Position numbers and translations under genes: made by a program. Positions 9,250 through 19,007 of a stretch of 64,000 nucleotides of DNA are shown piece by piece. The stretch covers positions 90,097 to 154,096 of the forward strand of contig NZ_SZZW01000003.1 in the NCBI RefSeq assembly GCF_009829915.1. The letters are read 5' to 3'. The DNA is from Pantoea sp. Nvir (lineage in GTDB: Bacteria; Pseudomonadota; Gammaproteobacteria; Enterobacterales; Enterobacteriaceae). Within the stretch, counting starts at the first letter, position 1. Each line of letters begins with the position of its first letter. The notes beneath the pieces are model-generated. The model saw only the letters and a program-made list of their open reading frames with translations. It was not told the origin of the DNA and ran no database searches.

Positions 9250-10679
9250 TCTGTTTCCCCCTCCTCGTGCAGATCGTTCAGGCTTCCATATGCTGCAGAT
9301 AGTGGACGAGCTGGGGTTTTACTATGACCTGGACCACCATAACGCACATCTTTACCTTCGCCTGTAATCGGCCCTTTCTGAACTAGACGAATCATATAGA
9401 TGCAACCCACGCCAAATACTGCAGAGTAAACAAGGATAAAGGCTACTAGGCTAACGCTCATGTGAAGAGTATTGCGGCCTGATACTGCATCAATAGTGCG
9501 TTGCACTCCGTAAATTACCCAAGGCTGACGACCAATCTCAGTGGTAAACCAGCCTGCTAACAACGCAATCAGCCCAGAAGGTCCCATCAACAGAGTAAAC
9601 CATAAAAATGGACGTGATTGATAGATACGACCTTTATAACGTAGCCACAGACTGACCAAGCCAAGCGTAATCATTAGCAATCCCATAACCACCATTATGC
9701 GGAATGACCAGAAAATAATCAGCGAATTAGGACGATCTTCTTTCGGGAAGCTTTTCAACGTCATCAACTGTTTGTCCAAACTGTGGTTCAATAGCAAGCT
9801 GCCAAGGTAAGGAATTTCCAGAGCGTATTTAGTACGCTCCTCATTCATGTCAGGAATTCCGAATAGAATTAGAGGTGTTGCTTTACCAGGTAAATTTTCC
9901 CAGTGTCCTTCAATCGCAACAATCTTCGCCGGCTGATACTGTAAAGTATTTAGCCCATGAAGATCACCTATAATCGCCTGAATTGGGGATACAACTATCG
10001 CCATCCAGAGTGCCATAGAAAACATCGTACGGATAGCACGGTTATTGTTGCCGCGTAGCAAATGCCATGCACCAGACGCCCCGACAAAAAATGCGCTGGA
10101 AAGAAATGCTGCTACTGACATATGGAACAGACGGTACGGGAACGATGGATTAAAAATTATTTTCAACCAATCTTCAGGTACCATAATGCCGTTTTGGATA
10201 AGATAGCCTTGCGGTGTATGCATCCAGCTATTGGAGGCAATAATCCAAAAGGTAGAGATGAGTGTACCTAGCGCCACCATACAAGTAGCTAAAAAATGCA
10301 AGCCAGGACCGACACGGTTCCAGCCAAATAGCATTACGCCGAGAAATCCTGCTTCAAGAAAGAAGGCAGTTAGCACCTCATAGGTAAGGAGAGGGCCGGT
10401 GATACTGCCTGCGAATTGAGAGAATCCACTCCAGTTAGTGCCGAACTGGTATGCCATTACCAAACCGGATACTACGCCCATACCAAAGTTAACAGCAAAT
10501 ACCTTGGACCAGAAGAGATAGAGGTCGCGATAAGTTTCGTCACGGCTTTTTAGCCACATACCCTCAAGAACTGCTAAAAAACTGGCAAGACCGATGGTAA
10601 TAGCTGGGAAAATTATGTGAAAGGAGACAGTAAAAGCGAACTGTATCCTAGCCAAGTGAAAAGCGTCTAATCCGAACAT
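9246..10679 (-). CDS. cydA: Cytochrome bd-type quinol oxidase subunit I (short Q-loop, CIO-like)
   Basis: A 477-residue protein with the CydA fold. It has an N-terminal His21 in VSFHIIFPAITIG (heme ligand region), FGTNWSGFS, FFLEAGFLGVMLFGW, the quinol-side GIPDMNEE motif and the conserved GRQPW. The Q-loop between the IPYLGSLL region and the FRIMVVMG helix is short and lacks the insertion of E. coli CydA (522 residues), which places it with CioA-type oxidases. It carries the hemes that reduce oxygen and oxidise ubiquinol. It is the first gene of a three-gene reverse operon, with more than 800 bases of non-coding sequence upstream. In E. coli no oxidase lies between mltC and ytjA, so the position reflects rearrangement. 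Confidence 0.94.
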   Translation of the reverse strand: MFGLDAFHLARIQFAFTVSFHIIFPAITIGLASFLAVLEGMWLKSRDETYRDLYLFWSKVFAVNFGMGVVSGLVMAYQFGTNWSGFSQFAGSITGPLLTYEVLTAFFLEAGFLGVMLFGWNRVGPGLHFLATCMVALGTLISTFWIIASNSWMHTPQGYLIQNGIMVPEDWLKIIFNPSFPYRLFHMSVAAFLSSAFFVGASGAWHLLRGNNNRAIRTMFSMALWMAIVVSPIQAIIGDLHGLNTLQYQPAKIVAIEGHWENLPGKATPLILFGIPDMNEERTKYALEIPYLGSLLLNHSLDKQLMTLKSFPKEDRPNSLIIFWSFRIMVVMGLLMITLGLVSLWLRYKGRIYQSRPFLWFTLLMGPSGLIALLAGWFTTEIGRQPWVIYGVQRTIDAVSGRNTLHMSVSLVAFILVYSAVFGVGCIYMIRLVQKGPITGEGKDVRYGGPGHSKTPARPLSAAYGSLNDLHEEGETE

Positions 10680-11514
10680 TTATGACCTCGTTGCTCTCTA
10701 TAACACTATATATTTGTATATAATCAACAACGAAAACACAGCGTTAATTATTTCTATATGGTTAATATAATTCTATACGGTAAGTTACAAGAAGGACTGA
10801 GCCCTACAAACAGAAAAAGTTCAGGACGTAAAAACTATAATAATATTTTTAATATCAGTCATTTTTTTAACCATAATGATCTAGTTTAAAACTATTGTTT
10901 AATGTTAATTAAAATAACTCAATCTGAGATTATTTTTATTTAATTATTTCGTGTTTGTTGAAACAGAAGAGAGCATGCGGCTTATGCCTTCAAAAGGGGA
11001 TGAAGTGTAGTACATGACGAATATATACGTGATGAAGTCACATCATCCTCGCCTGTTATTGAATTTAGAATCATACAGGACTAACATCTTGTTGTAAGAG
11101 TTATAAATAAACGGCTATCCAATTCCAATGTATATCTAGTTATGTATTAAGGATTAGCTAGCACTCATGTTGTACTCCAGAGCAGAGCGTGCACTACTAT
11201 CTATTCCCCGAAATAAATTTCTCTAAATGAATAAATTTATTTAATATGCACGTTTGTATCGCTACTCCAATAGTTACTAGAGATTTGGTACTATTATAAC
11301 TACCAACGGCCAATTAATGACGATAAAAAGATTAATGAGATACAGAATGAAAACAGAACTTGCAGGCTAAATCCTGCCTGCTGGCCTGCCTGCTGGTCAT
11401 TCCATCATCAACATAGGGATGGTGTGATATGACTTCTCATACGGTCTACTAAGTGGTGCCTAGGGATTTAGGCGCTTGGTTATACTCTGGATGCCGATAT
11501 GCTCATAATCAAAT
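10680..11514. other. Non-coding stretch upstream of cydA
   Basis: About 0.8 kb, mostly AT-rich, presumably holding the cyd promoter, which I cannot pinpoint. A GC-rich exact 12-bp tandem duplication lies at 11373-11396. E. coli has yjjU and yjjV beyond ytjA; no remnants were readable. Confidence 0.5.
11373..11396. repeat. Exact 12-bp tandem duplication (CCTGCCTGCTGG x2)
   Basis: Two perfect head-to-tail copies, at 11373-11384 and 11385-11396. They are GC-rich in an otherwise AT-rich non-coding region and are best read as a replication-slippage product. Confidence 0.85.
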
Positions 11515-11670
11515 TTATTTGCGGCCGCTAAACAAACTTATGAGGAACATAATAATACCGACGACAAAAACAACCTTAGCTGACCATGCTGCTGTACCGG
11601 CGAGGCCACTAAATCCTAAAGCCGCTGCGATCAATGCAATTACCAAAAAAATAATTCCCCAACGAAACAT
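11515..11670 (-). CDS. ytjA: YtjA, small DUF1328 membrane protein
   Basis: A 51-residue open frame starting with ATG at 11670 after a GGAGA ribosome binding site. It reads [20 protein letters not shown], then [22 protein letters not shown], and ends LFSGRK. This is almost the E. coli YtjA sequence and has two hydrophobic segments with a central glycine and alanine-rich turn. DUF1328 proteins are inner-membrane proteins of unknown function. E. coli has the same prfC-osmY-ytjA order, which strongly supports the call. The end lacks the last two E. coli residues. The frame is intact although so short that decay would easily have erased it. Confidence 0.94.
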   Translation of the reverse strand: MFRWGIIFLVIALIAAALGFSGLAGTAAWSAKVVFVVGIIMFLISLFSGRK

Positions 11671-11773
11671 AAGTATCTCCTTACTATAACTATAGTGAAA
11701 TCTAACTCCTTATTTCTTAGCAATTTAGTTTTTTATGTCAATCAGGTATAATGTGGCCTGCCAAGTCGTAACA

Positions 11774-12394
11774 TTAAGACCGTATGGTTAAATTATTCTC
11801 TACGCTTTTAACGCCTTCAATCTCTTTTGCGATACTTTCAGCATGATCCGATTGAGTTTTGGTCGCAACTGTACCTGAAAGTTTCACAATGCCGTTGATA
11901 GTTTTAACCGTAATGTTATGGGACGTAATGATATTGTCAGCTAAAAACTGAGCTTTAATTTCCCTAGTTATTACTGTATCCCCACGGGGATATCTTTTCA
12001 AACTTTGTAAATTACTTTCTTTAACGTGCAATTTATCGCTGACGGATTGCACGCCTTCTATTTTTTGCACAACTGCGATCACTTTTTTAATTTGATCCTT
12101 CGAAGTAACAAAACCACTGAGAGTTACTACGCCATTATTCGTATTTACGGAAATATTTGTGCTATTTATTTTTTTGGCATACAACAGAGCTGCTTTAACT
12201 TTTGCAGTGACTACACTATCATCCATAAAACCGTCTATTTTTTTCATTGAACCATTAATTTTTTTACCAAAGTTGTTAGCGCTTTGACGGGCTTGCTGTG
12301 ACAACGAGTCTACGGCCAAAGCTTTATTATTTAACAGTGTGCTGCTAACCACCACTACAGTCATTAATGTTCCAATAATCTTAGTCTTATTCAT
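11774..12394 (-). CDS. osmY: OsmY-like periplasmic BON-domain protein
   Basis: A 206-residue protein (E. coli OsmY 201) with an N-terminal signal peptide ending near NNKALA, then two BON domains. The first contains MDDSVVTAKVKAALL and VVTLSGFVTSKDQ, the second TREIKAQFLADN, VKLSGTVATKTQSDHAES and GVKSVENNL. I chose the ATG at 12394 because it follows a strong AGGAGGAAG ribosome binding site and aligns with the family start; the frame is open further upstream but has no such support. OsmY is a periplasmic stress-induced protein with chaperone-like activity toward outer-membrane and secreted proteins. With dolP at 37 kb, the window holds two dual-BON proteins. Confidence 0.92.
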   Translation of the reverse strand: MNKTKIIGTLMTVVVVSSTLLNNKALAVDSLSQQARQSANNFGKKINGSMKKIDGFMDDSVVTAKVKAALLYAKKINSTNISVNTNNGVVTLSGFVTSKDQIKKVIAVVQKIEGVQSVSDKLHVKESNLQSLKRYPRGDTVITREIKAQFLADNIITSHNITVKTINGIVKLSGTVATKTQSDHAESIAKEIEGVKSVENNLTIRS

Positions 12395-12659
12395 CAATCT
12401 CTTCCTCCTTTTAGTCAGCTTACCCACCAGCGTGCATACGAAGAAAATAACAGCAGAAAATGGCACGCCTGTGTAAGTTAGGATGTAGGGGAAAACTACT
12501 CCTTTTTGCAAACCGACAAAATAATAATAGTCAGTGTTACGTATTTTGCTTGAATAACTAGTTGATGGCTTCCTAGTTAAGTAAAAATAAAATGTTAAAA
12601 ATCTAAACAGACAAAAAGAGGGCTATTTCAGGATAGATAACTTTATTAGAAGGACAAGT

Positions 12660-14243
12660 TTAATGTTCACGAGTTTTACGAAAAATTATCTGAGGATAGC
12701 GCTCCTGGATTATATTTAAATGCATCATCATCGGTGCAATGTAGGTCAAATTATTACTGCTGTCTAATGCTAGGTTAGCTTCATTTTTACGCCGGAATTC
12801 GTCAAACTTCTTAGTATCGTTGCACTCAACCCATCGCGCTGTAGATACATTTATTGTTTCATAAATTGCCTCAATATTGTATTCGCTTGCCAAACGTGCT
12901 ACTACAACGTCAAACTGTAACTCCCCCACTGCACCTACAATTAGGTCGTTGTTTTTGAGTGGGCGAAACACCTGTACTGCTCCTTCTTCCGACAGTTGTA
13001 ATAATCCTTTCAATAACTGTTTCTGCTTAAGTGGATCACACAAGCGAATACGGCGGAACATCTCTGGAGCAAAGTTTGGGATGCCAGTGAACTTCATATT
13101 TTCACCTTGTGTAAAGGTATCGCCGATCTGAATAGTTCCGTGGTTGTATAGACCAATTATATCGCCTGGCCAGGCCTTTTCCACGTACGAGCGGTCACCA
13201 GCCATAAAGGTTAATGCATCGGAGATTACTATTTTTTTGCCAGTTCGTACCTGATGCAGTTTCATACCTTTTTCATATTTACCTGAAACAATGCGCACAA
13301 AAGCAACACGGTCCCTGTGTTTTGGGTCCATGTTAGCTTGAATTTTGAACACAAAGCCACTGAACTTCTCTTCCTGTGCAGTTACTGTACGTACATCGGT
13401 AGCACGCGGCATCGGTGCAGGTGCCCAAAAGACTAGACCATCGAGCATATGATCGATGCCAAAGTTACCTAGCGCAGTCCCAAAAAATACTGGTGTAATT
13501 TTGCCTTTTAAAAATAATTCTTTATTGAATTCGTGCGAAGCGCCTTTAACCAACTCTAGTTCATCGCGCAGTTGTACTGCTAGCTCTTCGCTGACTATAG
13601 TATCTAACTTAGGGTTATTTAGTCCCTTGACAGTGCGCACTTTCTGAATTGTATGGCCCTGTCCGGAACGATAGAGATAGATTTCGTCGTTATAAAGATG
13701 ATAGACGCCTTTAAGCATTTTTCCACAACCGATAGGCCAAGTAATAGGAGCACAGGAGATCTTCAGTTCACTCTCTACTTCATCTAGCAAATCTATAGGA
13801 TCCCGAATATCCCGATCGAGCTTATTCATAAAGGTCAACAGAGGCGTATCCCGTAGACGTGTAACTTCCATCAACTTCCGAGTCCGAGCCTCAACGCCTT
13901 TTGCCGCATCAATTACCATCAGACAGCAGTCTACCGCCGTCAAAGTACGGTAGGTATCTTCTGAGAAATCCTCGTGACCTGGAGTATCGAGCAGGTTAAT
14001 TAACACTTCTCGATAGGGGAACTGCATGACAGAGGTAGTTATCGAGACACCGCGCTTCTTTTCCATTTCCATCCAGTCGGATTTAGCGTATTGGTTAGAG
14101 CCGCGACCTTTTACCGTACCGGCAGTGTGAATTGCTTGTCCGAATAATAGCAATTTTTCAGTTATGGTAGTTTTACCAGCATCGGGGTGCGAAATAATTG
14201 CAAAGGTGCGGCGACGCACCACCTCTTGCAAAAAATTAGACAT
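12660..14243 (-). CDS. prfC: Peptide chain release factor 3 (RF3)
   Basis: A 527-residue translational GTPase (E. coli 529). G1 is SHPDAGKTT (residues 18-26), G3 is DTPGHE near 86-91 and G4 is NKLD near 140. These are followed by the beta-barrel domain II and a C-terminal EF-G-like domain ending [17 protein letters not shown]3 uses GTP to recycle RF1 and RF2 after termination. The start at 14243 gives [17 protein letters not shown]; in-frame ATGs at 14261 and 14279 are alternatives that would add 6 or 12 residues. It sits upstream of osmY with a gap of about 265 bases, as in E. coli. RF3 is dispensable in many reduced genomes, so its intact retention is mildly notable. Confidence 0.95.
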   Translation of the reverse strand: MSNFLQEVVRRRTFAIISHPDAGKTTITEKLLLFGQAIHTAGTVKGRGSNQYAKSDWMEMEKKRGVSITTSVMQFPYREVLINLLDTPGHEDFSEDTYRTLTAVDCCLMVIDAAKGVEARTRKLMEVTRLRDTPLLTFMNKLDRDIRDPIDLLDEVESELKISCAPITWPIGCGKMLKGVYHLYNDEIYLYRSGQGHTIQKVRTVKGLNNPKLDTIVSEELAVQLRDELELVKGASHEFNKELFLKGKITPVFFGTALGNFGIDHMLDGLVFWAPAPMPRATDVRTVTAQEEKFSGFVFKIQANMDPKHRDRVAFVRIVSGKYEKGMKLHQVRTGKKIVISDALTFMAGDRSYVEKAWPGDIIGLYNHGTIQIGDTFTQGENMKFTGIPNFAPEMFRRIRLCDPLKQKQLLKGLLQLSEEGAVQVFRPLKNNDLIVGAVGELQFDVVVARLASEYNIEAIYETINVSTARWVECNDTKKFDEFRRKNEANLALDSSNNLTYIAPMMMHLNIIQERYPQIIFRKTREH

Positions 14244-14885
14244 AGGTGAAATTCTTCTCATTGAAGCAATAATCCTCATAAAGAGGACTCTGCAAAGTAA
14301 TTATATTTCTGAAAATCTGGCTGGTAAAAACACCAAGCATAACGTAATTTCACCAAAAATAGTGGTCGAGAATGCATATTCTACATTAGCGATGACTACG
14401 CTCGTCTAGCTTTTGTGAAAGCTGAAATAGCATAACTACTTGCATACGCCGGTGGAAACCTCTAAGAAAATTTGTTTGTTATGTGCACATTTTGAATAAC
14501 GAAATGTACACATAATAATAGATATCGATCAGGAGGTTTATAGAGATGCATGTAAGAAGTTAAAGCCCTTCAGTTAATAAATTACACCTTATAGCTACGC
14601 GATAACAGATAGCAAGATACAATCTTGCTTTGTTTATTAGTTAATATAGAATATATTATAAATTATATATTTTTATATAAAAATTAAATTAATTAATAAA
14701 AATTAACCTATCGTTTTATTTTTTCATTACATCTTTGCGCCTTTACCACAAACTGCATGTCGCGCGTAGCTATCTCAGGCCCGCCTACCACAAAGCGAAC
14801 TTTTTATCTCAGTGTTTTGAGTAAAACCTCATCGTCATTTATGGTAATGTAAAAACCTGGAAGCAAGCGGTAGGTCAGGATATTT
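14244..14885. other. Non-coding stretch between prfC and metC
   Basis: About 640 bases, including a run of almost pure A/T around 14640-14705. No gene remnants were read and no MetJ-box series could be made out before metC. Confidence 0.45.
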
Positions 14886-16082
14886 ATGAAAACAAAAAAA
14901 ATAGACACCACATTAGTCAATGCGGGACGCAGTAACCGGTATACTCATGGCGCCGTCAACAGCGTTATTCAACGTGCTTCTTCCCTAATTTTTAATACTC
15001 TCATCGATAAAAAAAAAGCTACATTAGGGCGTACAAAAGGTGAACTTTTTTATGGTCGTCGCGGTACTCTGACCCACTTCTCACTACAGGAAGCAATGAG
15101 TGAACTGGAAGGTGGGGCAGGTTGTGTTCTCTATCCCTGCGGTGTTGCGGCAATAGCTAATGCTATTCTTTCTTTCATCAAAGCAGGCGATCATGTGCTA
15201 ATGTGCAACGCAGCCTATGGGCCGACCCAGGATTTCTGTACCAAAATATTAGGCAAATTTGGCGTTACAATCACTTTCTACGATCACACTATTAGTAGCG
15301 AAATTGGTACGCTAGTGCGTCCGGAAACCCGTGTGGTATTTTTGGAGTCTCCAGCCTCTATTACCATGGAAGTGCAAGATATTCCTGCAATCGTTACGGC
15401 AGTACGCGAAAAAGCACCTGAAGTAGTAATCATAATGGATAATACTTGGGCAGCAGGTATTTTATTTAATGCGCTATCGTACGACATAGATATTTCAATT
15501 CAAGCGGGTACTAAATATCTTATTGGCCACAGCGACGTAATGATCGGAACGGCTGTGGCAAACACTCGCTGCTGGGATCAACTTCGTGAGAACTCTTATA
15601 TGATGGGTCAGACGATAGATGCTGATAGTGCTTACATGGCTAGTCGTGGTCTGCGCACCCTCGCCATACGCCTACGCCAACACGAAGCGAGCGCGCTCCA
15701 TGTAGCTGAGTGGCTAACAACACGTCCGGAAGTAGCACGCGTCAACCATCCGGCTCTGCCGCAAAGCAAAGGACATACCTTCTGGAAACGTGATTTCAGC
15801 GGCAGTAGTGGCCTTTTTTCTTTTATTTTACATGAAAAACTGAGCGCCAAAAAAATGGCGTTGTATCTCGATTACTTCCAATATTTTAGCATTGCCTACT
15901 CATGGGGCGGTTATGAATCGCTGATTCTGGCGACTCAACCAGAAGAAATGGTAGGGAGTCGTCCATCAGGCAGAATGATAGATTTTAAGGGAACTTTAGT
16001 ACGTCTACATATTGGTTTAGAACACGTTGAGGACCTAATTGCTGATTTAACAGCAGGTTTTGAACGCATTACGCAGGAATAA
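14886..16082 (+). CDS. metC: Cystathionine beta-lyase MetC
   Basis: A 398-residue PLP enzyme of the Cys/Met metabolism family (E. coli MetC 395), aligned from [21 protein letters not shown] to the end. The [13 protein letters not shown] cofactor-phosphate region, the DNTWAAG aspartate and Lys210 in [12 protein letters not shown], which forms the PLP Schiff base, are all present. It converts cystathionine to homocysteine, pyruvate and ammonia, the penultimate step of methionine synthesis. The ATG at 14886 is preceded by a weak AGGATA site. yghB follows 101 bases downstream, the same pairing as in E. coli. Retention suggests a nutritional contribution or a patchwork pathway with a host or co-symbiont, which is inference. 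Confidence 0.95.
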   Translation: MKTKKIDTTLVNAGRSNRYTHGAVNSVIQRASSLIFNTLIDKKKATLGRTKGELFYGRRGTLTHFSLQEAMSELEGGAGCVLYPCGVAAIANAILSFIKAGDHVLMCNAAYGPTQDFCTKILGKFGVTITFYDHTISSEIGTLVRPETRVVFLESPASITMEVQDIPAIVTAVREKAPEVVIIMDNTWAAGILFNALSYDIDISIQAGTKYLIGHSDVMIGTAVANTRCWDQLRENSYMMGQTIDADSAYMASRGLRTLAIRLRQHEASALHVAEWLTTRPEVARVNHPALPQSKGHTFWKRDFSGSSGLFSFILHEKLSAKKMALYLDYFQYFSIAYSWGGYESLILATQPEEMVGSRPSGRMIDFKGTLVRLHIGLEHVEDLIADLTAGFERITQE

Positions 16083-16121
16083 TTTAAATATGCACTTAAC
16101 AGTAGAATGGGTGACCGACCG

Positions 16122-16142
16122 CCGCTCAAATTTTGAGAGCGG
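16122..16142 (+). terminator. Possible weak hairpin after metC
   Basis: A 6-bp GC-rich stem (CCGCTC/GAGCGG) with a 9-base AT loop, 40 bases after the metC stop. No T-run follows, so it could equally be an attenuating or RNA-stability hairpin ahead of yghB. Confidence 0.4.
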
Positions 16143-16183
16143 ATTAAAGCTAATAAATTCCTTGTACTTATATAGGATCGTAG

Positions 16184-16834
16184 ATGAGTGTTTTACATAA
16201 GATGGTTTGCGCTCTCTGGAATCAGGATTTTACCGCATTGGCAGATCCAAATTTAGTTTGGGTAGTCTATAGCGCGATGTTTCTAACTCTATTTCTAGAA
16301 AACGGATTACTTCCTGCTGCATTTTTACCGGGAGACAGTTTGCTTCTACTGGCGGGCGCTATGATCTCTAAAGGTGTGATGGATTTCATCCCGACTATGA
16401 TTATCCTCACTACTGCTGCCAGCCTTGGATGCTGGCTAAGCTATCTTCAGGGACGTTGGCTTGGTAATACAAATCTGGTAAAAAGCTGGTTGATAAATCT
16501 ACCGGCTCAATATCATCAACGCGCGTGGCAACTCTTTAGGCGTCATGGCCTAGTAGCATTGTTGGTAGGACGTTTTCTCGCATTCGTTCGCACTATTCTG
16601 CCTACTATAGCGGGTATTTCTGGACTACAAAACAACCGGTTTCAATTGCTGAACTGGCTTAGTGCGCTACTTTGGGTAGTGATTTTGGTGGTATTGGGCT
16701 ACGGCATCAATCAGGTACCCTTTATCAAACGCCATGAAGATCAGATGATGACTATTCTGATGTTACTGCCTATTATTTTACTATTAATAGGTTTATTAGG
16801 TAGTATTACAGTGATCTGGAAAAAACGGAGGTAG
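16184..16834 (+). CDS. yghB: DedA-family membrane protein YghB
   Basis: A 216-residue polytopic protein (E. coli YghB 219) with the DedA/SNARE-associated domain. Motifs are [38 protein letters not shown], the signature [18 protein letters not shown] and a C-terminal membrane segment. DedA proteins act in the inner membrane and are linked to undecaprenyl phosphate or phospholipid flipping and to division and proton-motive-force maintenance. In E. coli yghB and yqjA are redundant. I found no yqjA near the yqjDEK block at 42 kb, so this may be the remaining DedA-type paralogue of the pair. It follows metC as in E. coli. Confidence 0.93.
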   Translation: MSVLHKMVCALWNQDFTALADPNLVWVVYSAMFLTLFLENGLLPAAFLPGDSLLLLAGAMISKGVMDFIPTMIILTTAASLGCWLSYLQGRWLGNTNLVKSWLINLPAQYHQRAWQLFRRHGLVALLVGRFLAFVRTILPTIAGISGLQNNRFQLLNWLSALLWVVILVVLGYGINQVPFIKRHEDQMMTILMLLPIILLLIGLLGSITVIWKKRR

Positions 16835-17330
16835 AAGCGAGCCTAGTAAAACGATGTATGAATATAAGTTTTTTAGAGATCATTCATCTAACATGCATGC
16901 GATTAATTATATTCCCTCAACGGAATGATAGTTTCAGTCCGTCTTCATAACCGTAAACTGATATAACCGCAAGATAGTTCTATAAATCCTGAAATAACAA
17001 ATTTTGCGGATTATATTACAGTTGCGTGAAGCGTTAAGACTCCGATATCTACTTCTGCCCCAATGTATAACGTTGAGTTATATAAATAATGATTTCAATA
17101 TTATGTATAACGTATAAATAATCTAGCTGTTACCTGCTGAGACATTCACTAGTACTGGTATAGAGGCGCGCTGAATAGATACAGAAAATTTTTTTATGTC
17201 TAAGAATCCCTATTCGTTATCATAGTTATTTTTAATTAATAGTTCATGAAATCTAGCAATATCACCTGTCAGGAACATACAAGATATTTATCCTCCAGCT
17301 TAACTTTTTTTACTCTATGGCAGTAACACG

Positions 17331-17369
17331 GTTAGCATTAAGCTAACGTTTACCACTTAACAAAGTGGT
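17331..17369. repeat. Two adjacent short hairpins
   Basis: GTTAGC/GCTAAC (17331-17336 and 17342-17347) and ACCACTT/AAGTGGT (17352-17358 and 17363-17369), separated by four bases, just before a larger inverted repeat. Confidence 0.6.
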
Positions 17370-17420
17370 TTATCCTTTTACTTACTACTTATTTTATTTG
17401 AAATTATGATTAATTTGCTG

Positions 17421-17466
17421 GTTTTAGAAGAATATGCTTCATACACTAAACATATTCTTCTAAAAC
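17421..17466. repeat. Perfect 16-bp inverted repeat with 14-base loop
   Basis: Arms at 17421-17436 and 17451-17466 are exact reverse complements (GTTTTAGAAGAATATG on the left). The location is intergenic between yghB and plsC, with no gene boundary nearby to make it a terminator. Confidence 0.85.
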
Positions 17467-18208
17467 ATAAAAGTAAAGAAGGAAATAAGTAGACTAAGAT
17501 AATGAAAATTCACTACCAAAAGAGAAATAAAATAAGCAAAACGTTCCAAAATCAGTGGTGGGAATAGGTACCAACAACTGAAAAAAGATCCTGTTTGTTA
17601 CTTAATCTTCATCCCCCTTGTAACTTTTAAAAAGTGTATTTAAGTATACCTTACCTGTACTTTACCGAATAAGACGAAGCTCTTCAAAACTCTTATAGCC
17701 TTAGCACTTCATCCGTACTTACGAGATCTAATCTACTAGCACCTACATCTGAAATTTATTGATTAACAGATGGCGAATCCATCCACATGCGCACATAGCT
17801 TAAACCAGTCAACATTTTTATCCGACATCGTTTATATTTTTATATCGATGCCTCGCCGTCTTAAAACTTGTCAATTAGGACCTCCGTACAATTAATCAAA
17901 ATACAGCAAGAAGGGCTATGTGACTACAATCAAAGACAGCATCAATACCCTGATAACTGGCTGGATATAATTAAATAATAGTAAGAGGATAGTTATCAGT
18001 TAGCAAAAATATTTAATAGGGGGTATTGAGCAAGCATATTCTTGATACCGGTATTGCATCCTGTTCATAGATAAAAAATTATTCAGGCGATTATTTTATA
18101 GATTTTGCTTTGTAAGTCACTTTTATAAAAAAGATTTTATCGAAGAAAAAAATCTGTTAAAGCCATGTGCATGCGTCATCGAATTAATAGCATCTAGGAA
18201 AAGTTCAA

Positions 18209-18946
18209 TTAAAGTTTGCTGCTCTTTTCTCGTATTTCAACTTCTATATTAAGTATGTTTAATTTCTCCATCATCAAAGTACGGCAGTGAGTCATCAGAT
18301 TGCGTATTGACTGCATAGTATATTTACTAGTGTCAACCGGAGGAAGCATTTCGACAATCACAAGACCATTTTTCAAGCGGTTGAGGTTGATTTTGCCATG
18401 TGTATTAGAAACTACTACAGGGATGACAGGCACTCCTGCCGCCACGGCAGCGTGGAAAGCACCTGGTTTAAAAGGTAGAATACCTCTACCACGGCTACGA
18501 GTCCCTTCTGGGAACATCCAAAACGCAATATCTCTTTTTTTAAACTGGTCAATGAGCTGACTGATAGTACTATAAGCTTTCGTTCCGTTATTGCGATCTA
18601 TGAGTAAATTGCCGGTCAACCAATAAAGTAGACCGAAAAAAGGGATCCAGAGTATACTTTTTTTTCCGACTGTCACTGTCCTCGCTTGAACGATATTTGC
18701 TACTGTGATCATATCGTAGTTGTTCTGGTGATTAGCTATATAGATAGCGTTGCCGTATTTATCTGCATTTTTTGGCTTACGCAGCTCTACCTTAATGCCG
18801 AATACCCAAGAGAGACGCCCAAACAAATGACCAAAAGTTGCAACGTGTCGCGGATCACGAGGTGAAAAAAGACACCAGATGCTACCAAAAACACAAATTA
18901 CAATAGAGTAGACAACAACAAAAATAGCACGAAACATCAATATCAT
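18209..18946 (-). CDS. plsC: 1-acyl-sn-glycerol-3-phosphate acyltransferase PlsC
   Basis: A 245-residue protein, the E. coli PlsC length. It has an N-terminal membrane segment, the acyltransferase HX4D motif in ANHQNNYD (His73, Asp78), the glycerol-3-phosphate binding FPEGTRSRG motif around residues 145-153 and a VPVIPVVV block. It acylates lysophosphatidic acid to phosphatidic acid in the inner membrane, a committed step of phospholipid synthesis. It lies 61 bases after parC on the same strand, as in E. coli. The start ATG at 18946 matches the family N-terminus; an ATG three codons further in is an alternative. The gene is intact. Confidence 0.95.
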   Translation of the reverse strand: MILMFRAIFVVVYSIVICVFGSIWCLFSPRDPRHVATFGHLFGRLSWVFGIKVELRKPKNADKYGNAIYIANHQNNYDMITVANIVQARTVTVGKKSILWIPFFGLLYWLTGNLLIDRNNGTKAYSTISQLIDQFKKRDIAFWMFPEGTRSRGRGILPFKPGAFHAAVAAGVPVIPVVVSNTHGKINLNRLKNGLVIVEMLPPVDTSKYTMQSIRNLMTHCRTLMMEKLNILNIEVEIREKSSKL

Positions 18947-19007
18947 ATATTTCTCATTATAGCTCGATAGAAAAGATTAGATGCGCCTTGTTTCTGGGAA
19001 TTTACCT

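Larger units (their letters stand above)
16835..18208. other. Non-coding stretch with a hairpin cluster
   Basis: About 1.4 kb without genes. E. coli has sufI (ftsP) downstream of plsC; I looked for it on the minus strand and could not read it. Three stem-loops lie close together at 17331-17347, 17352-17369 and 17421-17466. Confidence 0.5.

Noticed and set aside
16835..18208. Search for sufI (ftsP) expected after plsC
   Set aside because: No run of matching residues could be read in any minus-strand frame.
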